From Marinomonas fungiae (GTDB lineage: Bacteria > Pseudomonadota > Gammaproteobacteria > Pseudomonadales > Marinomonadaceae): a stretch of 64,000 nucleotides of DNA. Where the stretch lies: contig NZ_LIQF01000003.1 of the NCBI RefSeq assembly GCF_001418205.1, forward strand, positions 186,001-250,000, in the 5' to 3' direction. The first letter of the stretch is position 1; each line of letters starts with the position of its first letter. Shown piece by piece: positions 1-8,692 of this stretch. Below the pieces are notes generated by a model. It had not been told where the DNA came from. It was given only the letters and a program-made list of their open reading frames with translations, and made no database searches. A program made the translations under genes and the position numbers.

Positions 1-90
1 GCCTTAGGCATGATTTCCTACCTGATTTGCGCAGCACTGGCGTGGTTTTATTTGCGCCAAACAATCAAGGAAAAAGGAGCAATGTCATGA
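1..90 (+). CDS. ABC transporter permease, C-terminal end (5' truncated)
   Basis: The window opens inside a gene. Frame 1 is open from base 1 and ends at TGA 88-90, giving 29 residues with one hydrophobic segment (SYLICAALAWFY) and a short basic tail, as at the C-terminus of an ABC importer membrane subunit. Its stop overlaps the start of the next permease in an ATGA junction (87-90), so the two are translationally coupled. By that pairing it is inferred to be the first permease of a PotB/PotC-like pair. The substrate cannot be told from this fragment. Confidence 0.7.
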   Translation, partial: ALGMISYLICAALAWFYLRQTIKEKGAMS

Positions 91-944
91 GTCGAACAGT
101 AACCATGGAACGTTCTTCGGTGAATGCTATAGGCAGGTTTAAGCTACGTTGGGGCTTCTGGGGACAGACTCTGTTCATTACTTTACTAGCCTTAGCCTTT
201 TTTGGTCCGGTGGTGAACTTATTGCTTTGGACCGTGGCCGAAAGCTGGTTTTTCCCTCATGCGGTGCCAAATGAATGGGGGTTAAAATATTGGGGGCAGG
301 TATTTAACCCCTATAGTGATGTATCAGGCTCTTTGTTTACCAGTGTCATGATTGCCTTAGCATCGGTGATGGTGTGTTTGTTGGTATCGATTCCCGCAGG
401 CTATGCCATGTCGCGTCGTTCGATGCCTTGGCGACTGGCGTTTATGCTGTTATTTCTGTTGCCACAGGCCTTTCCGAATTTAACGGTGTACATGAACATG
501 GCACGAATTTTTTACAGCTGGAATCTCAATGGCACCATCTTAGGGGTGATTCTAGTACATAGCGTGCATGGTTTAATGTATTCGGTGTGGATCAGTGTGG
601 CGGCGTTTTCGGCGATTGATCCTATGTTGTCTCGTGCTTCTCGTAATCTAGGTGCTGGACCGATTTATACCTTTATCCATGTGGTGTTGCCGCAAGCGAC
701 GCCGGGGTTAATTGCAGCCAGTATTTTTGTATTTCTAGAATCATTGGATGAATTTACTGGTACTTTCTTCGTTGGTGCTCCGGAGGTAAGTACTTTGCCG
801 TTGTTGTTATACAGCGCCAGTATGGAGGGTAACTATCAGATTTCATCCATTACCGCGTTGATTCTTTTAGTGCCCTCGATAGGATTTATGTTACTGATTA
901 ATCGTTTTATGCGTCCAGAAGTGCTATCGAAACTGGGGCAGTAA
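87..944 (+). CDS. ABC transporter permease, PotC-like (285 aa)
   Basis: Integral membrane subunit of a binding-protein-dependent ABC importer. The protein has about six membrane segments and a cytoplasmic EAA-type loop near SRASRNLGAGPIYTFIHVVL, which contacts the ATPase. Length fits the spermidine/putrescine/iron class of second permeases. An upstream in-frame start exists at 27, but the ATG at 87 is chosen because it has an AAGGAG-like site just before it and overlaps the upstream stop by ATGA. It is the last gene of its operon. Substrate is not predictable from the sequence; polyamine, opine or a related small solute is inference from family only. Confidence 0.85.
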   Translation: MSRTVTMERSSVNAIGRFKLRWGFWGQTLFITLLALAFFGPVVNLLLWTVAESWFFPHAVPNEWGLKYWGQVFNPYSDVSGSLFTSVMIALASVMVCLLVSIPAGYAMSRRSMPWRLAFMLLFLLPQAFPNLTVYMNMARIFYSWNLNGTILGVILVHSVHGLMYSVWISVAAFSAIDPMLSRASRNLGAGPIYTFIHVVLPQATPGLIAASIFVFLESLDEFTGTFFVGAPEVSTLPLLLYSASMEGNYQISSITALILLVPSIGFMLLINRFMRPEVLSKLGQ

Positions 945-1061
945 TGGAACATCCTTAGTCTTTGGTGTTGTCTGACACTCTAGCACTTAAGCCATGCTTC
1001 ATAATCTGTTTCTATACTTATAGACGTAATACTAAGACGTAGGGATTGAGAGAGGTGAAGC

Positions 1062-1523
1062 ATGACAGGTTTGAAAGGATTGGGGTTGAGTGTGCTCGTG
1101 GTGGTACTGACGGCATGCGCATCAGGGTCGCATGTACTTACAGGAACGCCCCGTGATGCCATCGAACCCTCTCAAGTCAAAGTTTATTCTCAAGCTCCGA
1201 GTCAAGCCTATGACACCATTGCTAGTGTTCAAGCGTCTAGTTCTCAAGGGGTAAGCCAACAGGGCCGTATGGACTCCGCTGTGGAGGAGCTAAAAATCGA
1301 AGCAGCAAAGCTTGGGGCAAATGGTGTGATTATCAGTCATTACCCTAATAACAGTGGCGGTGTCTCAACGCAAATCTCGACGGGAATATTTGGCGGTTCC
1401 CGGGGGATTTCTACTGGTGTGGGCACGGGGTTTACCATTAATCCCGCGACGGTGAAGGGCACCGCGATATATGTACGTGATGGCTCGCATAGTTCCACTA
1501 TCCAAGCGCCTCAAGTTCAATAA
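1062..1523 (+). CDS. Small secreted lipoprotein, unknown function (153 aa)
   Basis: The N-terminus has a basic start, a hydrophobic stretch and a lipobox ending LTAC, so lipidation at Cys19 after signal peptidase II cleavage is predicted. The residue after Cys is Ala, so outer-membrane sorting is likely. The mature part has a region ELKIEAAKLGANGVII that resembles the helix-strand core of RcsF/YbjQ-like small folds, followed by a Gly/Ser/Thr-rich segment. RBS GAGAGGTGA precedes the ATG. Its 3' end overlaps the convergent ynjD-like gene by 26 bases, which leaves no room for a terminator. I do not recognise a specific family. Confidence 0.7.
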   Translation: MTGLKGLGLSVLVVVLTACASGSHVLTGTPRDAIEPSQVKVYSQAPSQAYDTIASVQASSSQGVSQQGRMDSAVEELKIEAAKLGANGVIISHYPNNSGGVSTQISTGIFGGSRGISTGVGTGFTINPATVKGTAIYVRDGSHSSTIQAPQVQ

Positions 1524-2133
1524 TCTGTACGGCCAGTTGAGTTGCATCATCTTCGTCATGGGTGACTAAAATGGCTGGAATATTGGCTTTTTCAATGGCC
1601 TGTTTGACCAACTGGCGCATTTCCTGACGCAAGCTTTTATCCAGCTTACTAAAAGGTTCATCTAAAAGTAGTGCATTTGGCTTGGACAGTAGGGTGCGAA
1701 GCAAGGCAAGCCTGGCTTGTTGGCCGCCTGACAACTGTTCAGGGAGACGTTCTTCTAGGCCTTGCAGTCCCACTTCGGCCAAATGTAGTTTGGCCTGTCG
1801 ATAGCGCTCCGTCTGAGATCCGCCTTTGGGCATGGCAAACATTAGATTTTCCGCGACGGTCATATGAGGAAACAGCAAGGGGTGCTGTTGCAACAATCCC
1901 AATTGACGTTGTTCTGGTGCTAACTGCATGAGTTGCAGGCCGTCTAAAGATGCTTGTCCCAAACCTTGCAGCCCGCTGCTAAGGGAGCCAGATAAGTAAG
2001 CCAATATACTGGATTTACCCACGCCACTTGGCCCCATTAAAGCAACAATTTCACCGTTATTTACCGAAGCAGAAACCGGTTTTATCAATGCCTGTCGCTT
2101 GTGTGCTATCTGCACAGAGGTTAGTTCGAGCAA
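1498..2133 (-). CDS. ynjD: ABC transporter ATP-binding protein, YnjD-like (211 aa)
   Basis: ATPase subunit of a ynjBCD-type importer. Walker A GPSGVGKS lies at residues 34-41, the signature is LSGGQQARLALLR, Walker B is ALLLDEPFSKLD, and the switch His is in LVTHDEDD. The open frame extends to 2202, but the likely start is TTG at 2133: AAGGAG sits six bases before it, and the alternative would bury 80 bases in ynjC. The start overlaps the ynjC stop by 13 bases, so translation is coupled. At about 210 residues it lacks the C-terminal regulatory domain of larger ATPases. In E. coli the substrate of YnjBCD is not known. Confidence 0.85.
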   Translation of the reverse strand: MLELTSVQIAHKRQALIKPVSASVNNGEIVALMGPSGVGKSSILAYLSGSLSSGLQGLGQASLDGLQLMQLAPEQRQLGLLQQHPLLFPHMTVAENLMFAMPKGGSQTERYRQAKLHLAEVGLQGLEERLPEQLSGGQQARLALLRTLLSKPNALLLDEPFSKLDKSLRQEMRQLVKQAIEKANIPAILVTHDEDDATQLAVQIIELEALG

Positions 2134-3818
2134 AATTGTCTCCTTAATGCCAAACGCCCGGTGGTCCAGTAGCGCGGAATCATCGTGGCCAACATAAAAC
2201 AAATCAAAGGCAAAATGGCTTGTGCCAATGCCAAAACACTGACTAACTTACGATCCCCAGAAGCCGCCCGCGCAACGGCTTCGGTGGTCAGCGTATTAAT
2301 GCGACCTTCGCCCGCTAATAATGTCGGCAGATATTGTGCTACGCTGACCGAAAAAACGATCGCTAGTGAAGCTGCGATCGGGGCTTTTAACAGTGCCAAT
2401 TTGATCAAAATAAAGTTGCGAAGTGGTGTGGCTCGTAAACGGTTAGCCTGCTGTAGATACGCTTCGTTAAAGGCTAGATAAGGTGCTTTCAGGGTTAAAT
2501 ACACATAGGGTAGGCTATACAGCACATGAAGCCCTAATACGCTGAACCAGTTGCCGTTCCAATTCAAAAACAGAAGCCCCACTTGAATACCAAACAGTAA
2601 GGTCACTTGTGGTAGTAAGACCCAGCTGAACAATATGATGACAGTGCCATCGCTACGTTGGTATTTGCGTTCATGCTCCAGTAATAACAGCGCCAAGATT
2701 AAGCCTATCAGGGCGCTACACAACGCCAAGCTGAAGGAAGCAGCGCTCAAGCTCACCAGTCTATCACCAGCGCGAGAGAGATTGTCCAATGTCCAGCTTG
2801 CGGGCCAAGTGTCTGGAAAGCGCCAGCGCTGAGCAAAGGCCCAAATAGGCAATACAACTAAGCTAAGTATGGTTAAACAAAGCGTAAAAGCAGCGCCTGT
2901 TGCTCCCGTAAGCGTCCAATAACGTAGCCATGATGATCTCCCGCCTGACATAGCATGCAGTTGTCGCCAATGATGGATCGCTCGGTACACAAGTAGCCAG
3001 ACAAGGATACAAAGCAAAACCATTAACGCTAGCACTAATGCCGCTGCACTGGCTTGCCCCCGCAGTAGAAGCGTTGGATCGTTAAACCAGCGCAGTAAGG
3101 TCACTGCCAACGTGGATGGCGTGTTGGGACCAATAATGGTCGCCACATCCACCACCGTCATGTTAAATGCCAGCACCATAAAAATAGGCAGTCGCATTAG
3201 ACGAAAGACTTGTGGCAAGAGTGTGAAGTGCCAAGCGGTAAGGCGCTCGTAGCCTAAGAGCCTAGCGGCTTGCAGAGTTTTATCAGGTTGTAGTTGCGTT
3301 AAAGCGGCTGCCATAGCAAACATTAAATAAGGCATTTCTTTGATGACCAAGGCGATGATCAAAGCTAAGCCATTGGGGTCTTGTACTGTTAACCAATTGG
3401 GCGGGCGCTCGAAACCTGTCAGCCAAGGGCTGATGATGCGAACTAACCAACCAGAGGGCGCTAGCAAGAACAGTGCGCCGATCGTGATGCTGGCGTGCGG
3501 AATCGATAAAATCGGTGTGATGGCCGCTTGTAACCGAGTAAACCAAGGTTTGTCAAACGATACCATGATAAGGCTGCTGGCAAACCAATAAGCAAATAAT
3601 GTAGCGAGCAAACCGCTGCCAAGGCTCAGTCTAAGTCCTGACCAAAATTCTGACTGATGAAACAGTTGCTGCCAATGTTGACCATGAAAATCAAGTTGTC
3701 CAAGCGCTGGATCATAACCAAAGCTTGGTAGTACAACCCCTATAAGACCCAACAGCAATGGCATACTGATGCCAAGAATAATAAGCCAATATAGGGGGCG
3801 TTGAAGCATAGAAAGCAT
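2121..3818 (-). CDS. ynjC: ABC transporter permease, fused two-domain YnjC-like (565 aa)
   Basis: A long hydrophobic protein in which two permease domains are fused, with about twelve membrane segments, as in YnjC, ThiP and FbpB. EAA-like cytoplasmic loops can be seen in each half, for example around QAARLLGYERLTAWHFTLLP in the first half and around RLRATPLRNFILIKL in the second. It sits between the binding protein (18-base gap) and the ATPase (overlap), so the three make one transporter. The RBS before the ATG at 3818 is weak; Met4 is an alternative start. Distinguished from thiP by the company of a YnjB-type binding protein rather than ThiB. Confidence 0.88.
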   Translation of the reverse strand: MLSMLQRPLYWLIILGISMPLLLGLIGVVLPSFGYDPALGQLDFHGQHWQQLFHQSEFWSGLRLSLGSGLLATLFAYWFASSLIMVSFDKPWFTRLQAAITPILSIPHASITIGALFLLAPSGWLVRIISPWLTGFERPPNWLTVQDPNGLALIIALVIKEMPYLMFAMAAALTQLQPDKTLQAARLLGYERLTAWHFTLLPQVFRLMRLPIFMVLAFNMTVVDVATIIGPNTPSTLAVTLLRWFNDPTLLLRGQASAAALVLALMVLLCILVWLLVYRAIHHWRQLHAMSGGRSSWLRYWTLTGATGAAFTLCLTILSLVVLPIWAFAQRWRFPDTWPASWTLDNLSRAGDRLVSLSAASFSLALCSALIGLILALLLLEHERKYQRSDGTVIILFSWVLLPQVTLLFGIQVGLLFLNWNGNWFSVLGLHVLYSLPYVYLTLKAPYLAFNEAYLQQANRLRATPLRNFILIKLALLKAPIAASLAIVFSVSVAQYLPTLLAGEGRINTLTTEAVARAASGDRKLVSVLALAQAILPLICFMLATMIPRYWTTGRLALRRQFCSN

Positions 3819-3836
3819 AACTGAGCTGGCGTCGCT

Positions 3837-5057
3837 TTATTGAGCGTAACGCTTACGCCACTCTGTTTCTAACGCTTCCATCCAAGAACTGTGCGGTTCT
3901 GGCAGTGTCGTGCCAAGTTCTTCAAGACTTAACGTAGCGATACCTTTTGGTAGCTCATCAAAAGCCGCTTGTTGCTCTGGTGCTAATTTACGGTAATCCA
4001 AAACGGTTAAATCACCCCAAACGGTTGGATTTTGTTTATATGATTGAGCTTCTGGGGAGAGTAAGTAGTTGGCGACTACCTGCGCCCCTGCAGCGGCACT
4101 GCTGTTATAAGGTATCGCAACGAAGTGAGTGTTGCCGATGGTGCCTTGACTAAAAACATAAGACCGTACGGTATCCGGTAAATTACCTTGAGCGATTTGC
4201 ACCGAAGCGGCTGACACATCAAAACTTAGCGCCACATCAATTTCTCTATCGTCGAGTAAGCGCATCATCTCCTCACTGCTTGATGGGAAAACGGCCCCAC
4301 GTCGCCATGCAACAGGGTGTAGTTCATCAAGGAAAGCCCACAATGGCGCGGTCACTGTCTCAAAATCTACATAGCTAACGGGTTTTAGCAGCACGTCAGG
4401 ATTGGCAGCTAACTCGTGCAAGGCTTGTTTTAAAAACGTAGAGCCTAAAAATTGCGGCGGCTCGGGGTAGGTAATGCGCCCTGGATGTGCTTTAGCGTAG
4501 GACAATAGTTCTCGCATAGAGCGAGGAGGGTTGTCCAACGTATCTGTATCGTACATAAAGATCACTTGCGCCATGCCCCAGGGGGATTCCATGCCATCGA
4601 CTGGAGTGCCAAAGTCCTGATTTAAACTCTGGCGTGCTTGCGGATTCACGTAAGCTTTGTAATTCGGCAAATCGTTAGCAAAGGGGCCAAATAGCAAGTC
4701 GTTTTCTTTCATAGCGCGGAAGTTTTCGCCATTGATCCAAATAAGATCGACTGAGCCATTCTCATCTTTGCCTGCGGTTTTCTCTGCCAATACACGACTA
4801 ACGGTATTGGCAGTGTCTTGAATGCGAACGTGTTTTAAATGCACTTGGTAGTTTGTTTCAACTTGCTCGGCAACCCATTGAATATAAGAATTTATATTGT
4901 CTGCACCGCCCCAAGCATTCCAATATACCGTTTGCCCTTTCGCGTCTTCAACCAGCTGTTCCCAATCACTCAGTGCATCACTTGCCAAGACAAATGGGCT
5001 AAGGGTTAAGCTACTTGCCATCAGGCAAGAGGTCGATAAGCGCCACAATGATTTCAT
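3837..5057 (-). CDS. ynjB: ABC transporter substrate-binding protein, YnjB-like (406 aa)
   Basis: Periplasmic binding protein for the YnjBCD importer. It begins with a signal peptide (MKSLWRLSTSCLMASSLTLS, cleavage near VLASDA). Recognisable YnjB features are VYWNAWGGADNINSYIQW near the mature N-terminus, DLIWINGENFRAMK, and ESPWGMAQVIFMYD. The start at 5057 is chosen over an in-frame ATG at 5084 because AAGGAG lies six bases upstream. The first gene of a three-gene minus-strand operon; divergent from the deacylase at 5221, with which it shares a 163-base regulatory region. The ligand is unknown in the family. Confidence 0.88.
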   Translation of the reverse strand: MKSLWRLSTSCLMASSLTLSPFVLASDALSDWEQLVEDAKGQTVYWNAWGGADNINSYIQWVAEQVETNYQVHLKHVRIQDTANTVSRVLAEKTAGKDENGSVDLIWINGENFRAMKENDLLFGPFANDLPNYKAYVNPQARQSLNQDFGTPVDGMESPWGMAQVIFMYDTDTLDNPPRSMRELLSYAKAHPGRITYPEPPQFLGSTFLKQALHELAANPDVLLKPVSYVDFETVTAPLWAFLDELHPVAWRRGAVFPSSSEEMMRLLDDREIDVALSFDVSAASVQIAQGNLPDTVRSYVFSQGTIGNTHFVAIPYNSSAAAGAQVVANYLLSPEAQSYKQNPTVWGDLTVLDYRKLAPEQQAAFDELPKGIATLSLEELGTTLPEPHSSWMEALETEWRKRYAQ

Positions 5058-5220
5058 CCAAGACTCCTTTTTGATCATGATCATCCATTAGACGTAGGCT
5101 AAGGCCTTTTCTTACAAGGATTTATTTTTTATTCGACTGCGCTTTAGCGTACCATGACGCCATGCAAATTTTTGATCTGATTTTATAATACAGATACGTT
5201 AGAAAAGGATAGATGAGATC
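5058..5220. promoter_or_regulatory. Divergent intergenic region ynjB / deacylase
   Basis: Contains a perfect -10-like TATAAT at 5184-5189 facing the deacylase gene, without a convincing -35 at 16-18 bases, and the palindrome TGATCATGATCA at 5072-5083 just upstream of the ynjB RBS. The palindrome could be an operator, but no regulator gene is adjacent. Confidence 0.35.
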
Positions 5221-6363
5221 ATGAGTTACCAGCTGTATTCTCACACTCTGCCTAGTGCAACACCGGGTACTCAGCGAATTTTAAAAGCTCACCACTTTGG
5301 CGAGGCGGGTGCCAGACCCAAGATTTATTTCCAAGCGGGCTTGCATGCTGACGAATGGCCGGGCTTTCTGGTGCTCAATACCTTAATTAAAAAACTCATC
5401 AAAGCTGACGAAGAGGGGTTGATTAAGGGCGAGATTATCATAGTACCGGTCTGTAATCCGATTGGTCTTGGGCAGAATTTTCATGGATACATTCCCGGAA
5501 GATTTGCGTTCTCGGATGGCGGTGGCAACTTTAATCGTAATTGGCCTCAATTAGGGGCAAAAGTTGAGCGTATTGTGAAAGACAAAATCACTGGCGATGT
5601 GGAAGAAAACGTACAGCTGGTGCGAGAGGCCATTCGTGAAGAATTAATGGCTTTGCCCGAACTTACTGAATTGCAGGGCATGCGCAAAACCTTATTAGCA
5701 TTATCAATGGATGCCGATGAAGTGATCGATTTGCATTGCTCCGGTGAAGCCTGTATGCATGCCTATGTAGCGCAAGAGTTTGAAGAATATTTTACGCCGC
5801 TTCTGAGTTTGATGAAGAGCAAAGTTGCCCTGTCCGAACTCGATACAGGGGCATTGTCATTTGATGAGACCAATGTCAGCGTGTGGCGCCACTTAAAAGC
5901 GCACTATGCTCATTTAATGCCTTGGGGGTGTCGCTCATTGACCCTTGAGCTACGGGGTGAAAACGATATTTCCCATGAATTGGCAGAGCAAGATGCCAGT
6001 GCGCTAATGAAGTATCTGACATACCGCAAAGTGATAAAAGGTAAAGCTCCAAAAATTGATCCGAGCGAGGTCGCGTTTTTCCCATTAGATGCCATGGATT
6101 TAGTAAAAGCACCCGTTGCAGGCATTGCCTGTTTCCATAAAGAGTTAGGTGAGTCAGTAGAAGCGGGGGAAGTGATTGGTGAAGTGGTTGATGTGATGGC
6201 CGATGATGTTATGCAAAGTGCCTATCCCTTGATCGCTCGTGCGAACGGCGTGTTCTTTGCCCGCTTCCAGCGTCGCTTGGTGGCCTGTGGCGAAAACATT
6301 GCCAAGATTGCTGGTCATGAACATTTGGCGTTTCGTGAAATCGGCCATTTATTTGAAGATTAA
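5221..6363 (+). CDS. Zinc-dependent deacylase, succinylglutamate desuccinylase/aspartoacylase family (380 aa)
   Basis: Member of the AstE/AspA branch of the M14 metallopeptidase fold, which hydrolyses N-acyl groups from amino acids. The zinc ligands are visible: H42 and E45 in LHADEWPG and H172 in VIDLHCSG; FNRNWP contributes to substrate binding, and the catalytic Glu is probably in LTLELRGEND. The C-terminal 80 residues form a barrel-sandwich/lipoyl-like segment (ACFHKELGESVEAGEVIGEV), as in DoeB-like members of about 340-380 residues. It is divergent from the ynjBCD operon, so a transported acyl-amino compound is possible (inference). Substrate unproven. Confidence 0.82.
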   Translation: MSYQLYSHTLPSATPGTQRILKAHHFGEAGARPKIYFQAGLHADEWPGFLVLNTLIKKLIKADEEGLIKGEIIIVPVCNPIGLGQNFHGYIPGRFAFSDGGGNFNRNWPQLGAKVERIVKDKITGDVEENVQLVREAIREELMALPELTELQGMRKTLLALSMDADEVIDLHCSGEACMHAYVAQEFEEYFTPLLSLMKSKVALSELDTGALSFDETNVSVWRHLKAHYAHLMPWGCRSLTLELRGENDISHELAEQDASALMKYLTYRKVIKGKAPKIDPSEVAFFPLDAMDLVKAPVAGIACFHKELGESVEAGEVIGEVVDVMADDVMQSAYPLIARANGVFFARFQRRLVACGENIAKIAGHEHLAFREIGHLFED

Positions 6364-6380
6364 AACGTCACAGATAGTAG

Positions 6381-8681
6381 GTGAACGTGTCTGAGTACTC
6401 TTATACCGCGGAGCAATCTGCCGTTATTCAACATGATGTTAGCCATCATGCCAAAGTCATTGCCGTCGCGGGTGCTGGGAAAAGTACCACGCTGATAGGC
6501 CGCATACAGTATTTACTAGAGCAGGGCGTGGCCGCCGAAAAAATCGGTGTGTTTATGTTCAATAAAAGTGCTCAAGAAGAATTCTCTGCTCGTCTAAGTA
6601 AGGCCATGAGTCAATCTGGCAGTGCGCGCATTCCCAATGTTATGACCTTCCACGCCTTCGGTATGCGCCTAGCGCGCCGTTTGGAGCAGCGAAACTTGCT
6701 GCCCACTGCCAAGCTGGTGACCGATGAATTCTCAATGATCAAGCTCATTCGCGAGGCTCGCAACCGGTTAATGCGTCAAAGTCTTGAGGTTGAGTTGCAC
6801 GATGAGCGCGACTGGCTAGAAGACTTTTTGCTATTTGTGGATCAAGTTAAAGCCGCAAGTATCCCTGCATCAGAGGTGTTTGAAGCCGGTAATTGGTCGA
6901 AAGAATGTCGTCACTTTGTCGCCTTATATGAGCAATTAGAGAATCTGCGTAAGCAGTCTAATTTGCGTTTCTTTGCGGATCTTTTGGCCGACCCTTTTGC
7001 CTTGCTACAGCAATCGAATGCCGAGCAACACCATCTGATTCAAACCTTAGCGCCAGATTATGAATACCTACTGATTGATGAGTTCCAAGATATCAACCCT
7101 TGCCAGTATGAGTTACTCAAGGCTTTGTATCGGGAGCGTGCTCGTTGGATGATTGTTGGGGATGTGCAGCAATGTATCTATGAGTGGCGCGGCGCGGCGC
7201 CAGAGATCATGGCACAACAATTCGATCAGGATTTTGTCAACGTTAGTACCTATCCGCTGGCGTGCAGTTTTCGTTTTGGTCACAGCATCGGCATGATGGC
7301 AACTTGTGTTGTGTCGCAAAACCAAACGGAACAATTGGTGATTGGTCAGGGCGGTACGACGGAAGTAGATTTTGCCCGCTCAGATTTACCCGGTCGCGCT
7401 TTATTAGCTGAGCTAAAAAACTGGCATGAACAAGGTGGTGACTTAGAAAGCTGTGCGGTATTGGTGCGCTTGTACAGTGACATGGTGCCGGTGCAATTGG
7501 CATTGATGCATAAAGGCGTGCCTTACCAGTTACACGGCGATTCTCCGCTACTGGAAAACCGTCAAATTCGTATGTTAATGGCCTATTTATCGGTTATGGC
7601 TGGTGGCTTAAATGACACCAGCTTGTTTTACGATAAAGCCGATGTAGAGTATTTGGTGACGGTTCCCAATGTCACGAATGTTAGCGCTGATCGTATGCGT
7701 TTACTGACACAAGCGCGCCAAAGCCCTCATTTGATTCCTGAATTATTGGAACGTATGGCGGATCAAACTGAAGGTTGGAAGGCTAAGAAAATTGCCGATC
7801 GGGCGGACTGGCTTCGCAGTTTGACGATGTATAAGAACGATCCCGCTCAGGGGTTACTGCAAACCTTGGATAAGCTTGGTATTTATCGCTACTTTGAACA
7901 CACCAGCAGCAAAGATATTCAGACCCAAGAAAAAATCGCCACTTGTGAAGCTTTTTTGAGTTATGTACGTGGCATGGCTAGCGATGCGGGAATGATTATT
8001 GCACAATTGGTCAAATTGAACGAGCAGGATCAACAGCATACCCATGGTGTGCATTTAATGACGATTCACAAATCAAAAGGGCTAGAATTTGATTTGGTGA
8101 TGATGTCAGGGCTGCAAGAAGGTCGCTTTCCCTATTATGACGATGATCTAAGTAGCATTGATCGCCAAGCGGCAGCAGAGATGCAGGCCGAGCGGCGACT
8201 GTTTTATGTGGCCATGACCCGAGCACGCAAACGTTTGGTGTTTCTAGAAAGCCCCTCTGGCGAAGACGTTCGTCGTCTCAGTAAAGGTGGTTTATTGGCT
8301 GGGGCAGCGCGATCTGGTGCTATGAGTCGGTTTGTCTATGAGGCTCAGCCTGTGCCTGTTCAAAAGATGGGGCACCATTGGCACGATAAAGCCGTGTTAG
8401 AGCTCAGTGCAGACTTGGATGAGCCTCTTAAAAAGTATCTTGCAGAGCTGGGCGATGATGCGCCAAACGTGAGTTTTAAGCATGACGCTAAAGCGGTCAA
8501 AGGTGAGCTTAAAGCCGGTGACAAGGTGCGTCATGAACAATATGGTCAAGGGGTTGTGGTGCGCCAAGAGGCTACTGGAAATCGTATGATTTATGTCGAT
8601 TTCGCTGAAGAAGGCCTAAAGCGTTTCAATCCAAAACATACGCGGTTAGTTCGGCTAGCCAATCGCAATAACGAAGCATAA
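6381..8681 (+). CDS. UvrD/Rep-family superfamily 1 DNA helicase (766 aa)
   Basis: ATP-dependent 3'-5' DNA helicase. Motifs in order: Q-motif YTAEQSAVIQ, Walker A AVAGAGKSTTL (near residues 29-39), motif II LLIDEFQDI, motif III GDVQQCIYEWRGA, motif IV SFRF, motif V HLMTIHKSKGLEFD, motif VI VAMTRAR. The C-terminus (GDKVRHEQYGQGVVVRQE...) is the small SH3/Tudor-like domain seen in UvrD/PcrA, which helps bind RNA polymerase in those proteins. The start is GTG 6381; a second GTG at 6387 is possible, and neither has a strong RBS. It lies 17 bases after the deacylase and 11 before the oxygenase, so may be cotranscribed. Which UvrD subfamily is not certain. Confidence 0.9.
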   Translation: MNVSEYSYTAEQSAVIQHDVSHHAKVIAVAGAGKSTTLIGRIQYLLEQGVAAEKIGVFMFNKSAQEEFSARLSKAMSQSGSARIPNVMTFHAFGMRLARRLEQRNLLPTAKLVTDEFSMIKLIREARNRLMRQSLEVELHDERDWLEDFLLFVDQVKAASIPASEVFEAGNWSKECRHFVALYEQLENLRKQSNLRFFADLLADPFALLQQSNAEQHHLIQTLAPDYEYLLIDEFQDINPCQYELLKALYRERARWMIVGDVQQCIYEWRGAAPEIMAQQFDQDFVNVSTYPLACSFRFGHSIGMMATCVVSQNQTEQLVIGQGGTTEVDFARSDLPGRALLAELKNWHEQGGDLESCAVLVRLYSDMVPVQLALMHKGVPYQLHGDSPLLENRQIRMLMAYLSVMAGGLNDTSLFYDKADVEYLVTVPNVTNVSADRMRLLTQARQSPHLIPELLERMADQTEGWKAKKIADRADWLRSLTMYKNDPAQGLLQTLDKLGIYRYFEHTSSKDIQTQEKIATCEAFLSYVRGMASDAGMIIAQLVKLNEQDQQHTHGVHLMTIHKSKGLEFDLVMMSGLQEGRFPYYDDDLSSIDRQAAAEMQAERRLFYVAMTRARKRLVFLESPSGEDVRRLSKGGLLAGAARSGAMSRFVYEAQPVPVQKMGHHWHDKAVLELSADLDEPLKKYLAELGDDAPNVSFKHDAKAVKGELKAGDKVRHEQYGQGVVVRQEATGNRMIYVDFAEEGLKRFNPKHTRLVRLANRNNEA

Positions 8682-8692
8682 TCGGAGCTTAA

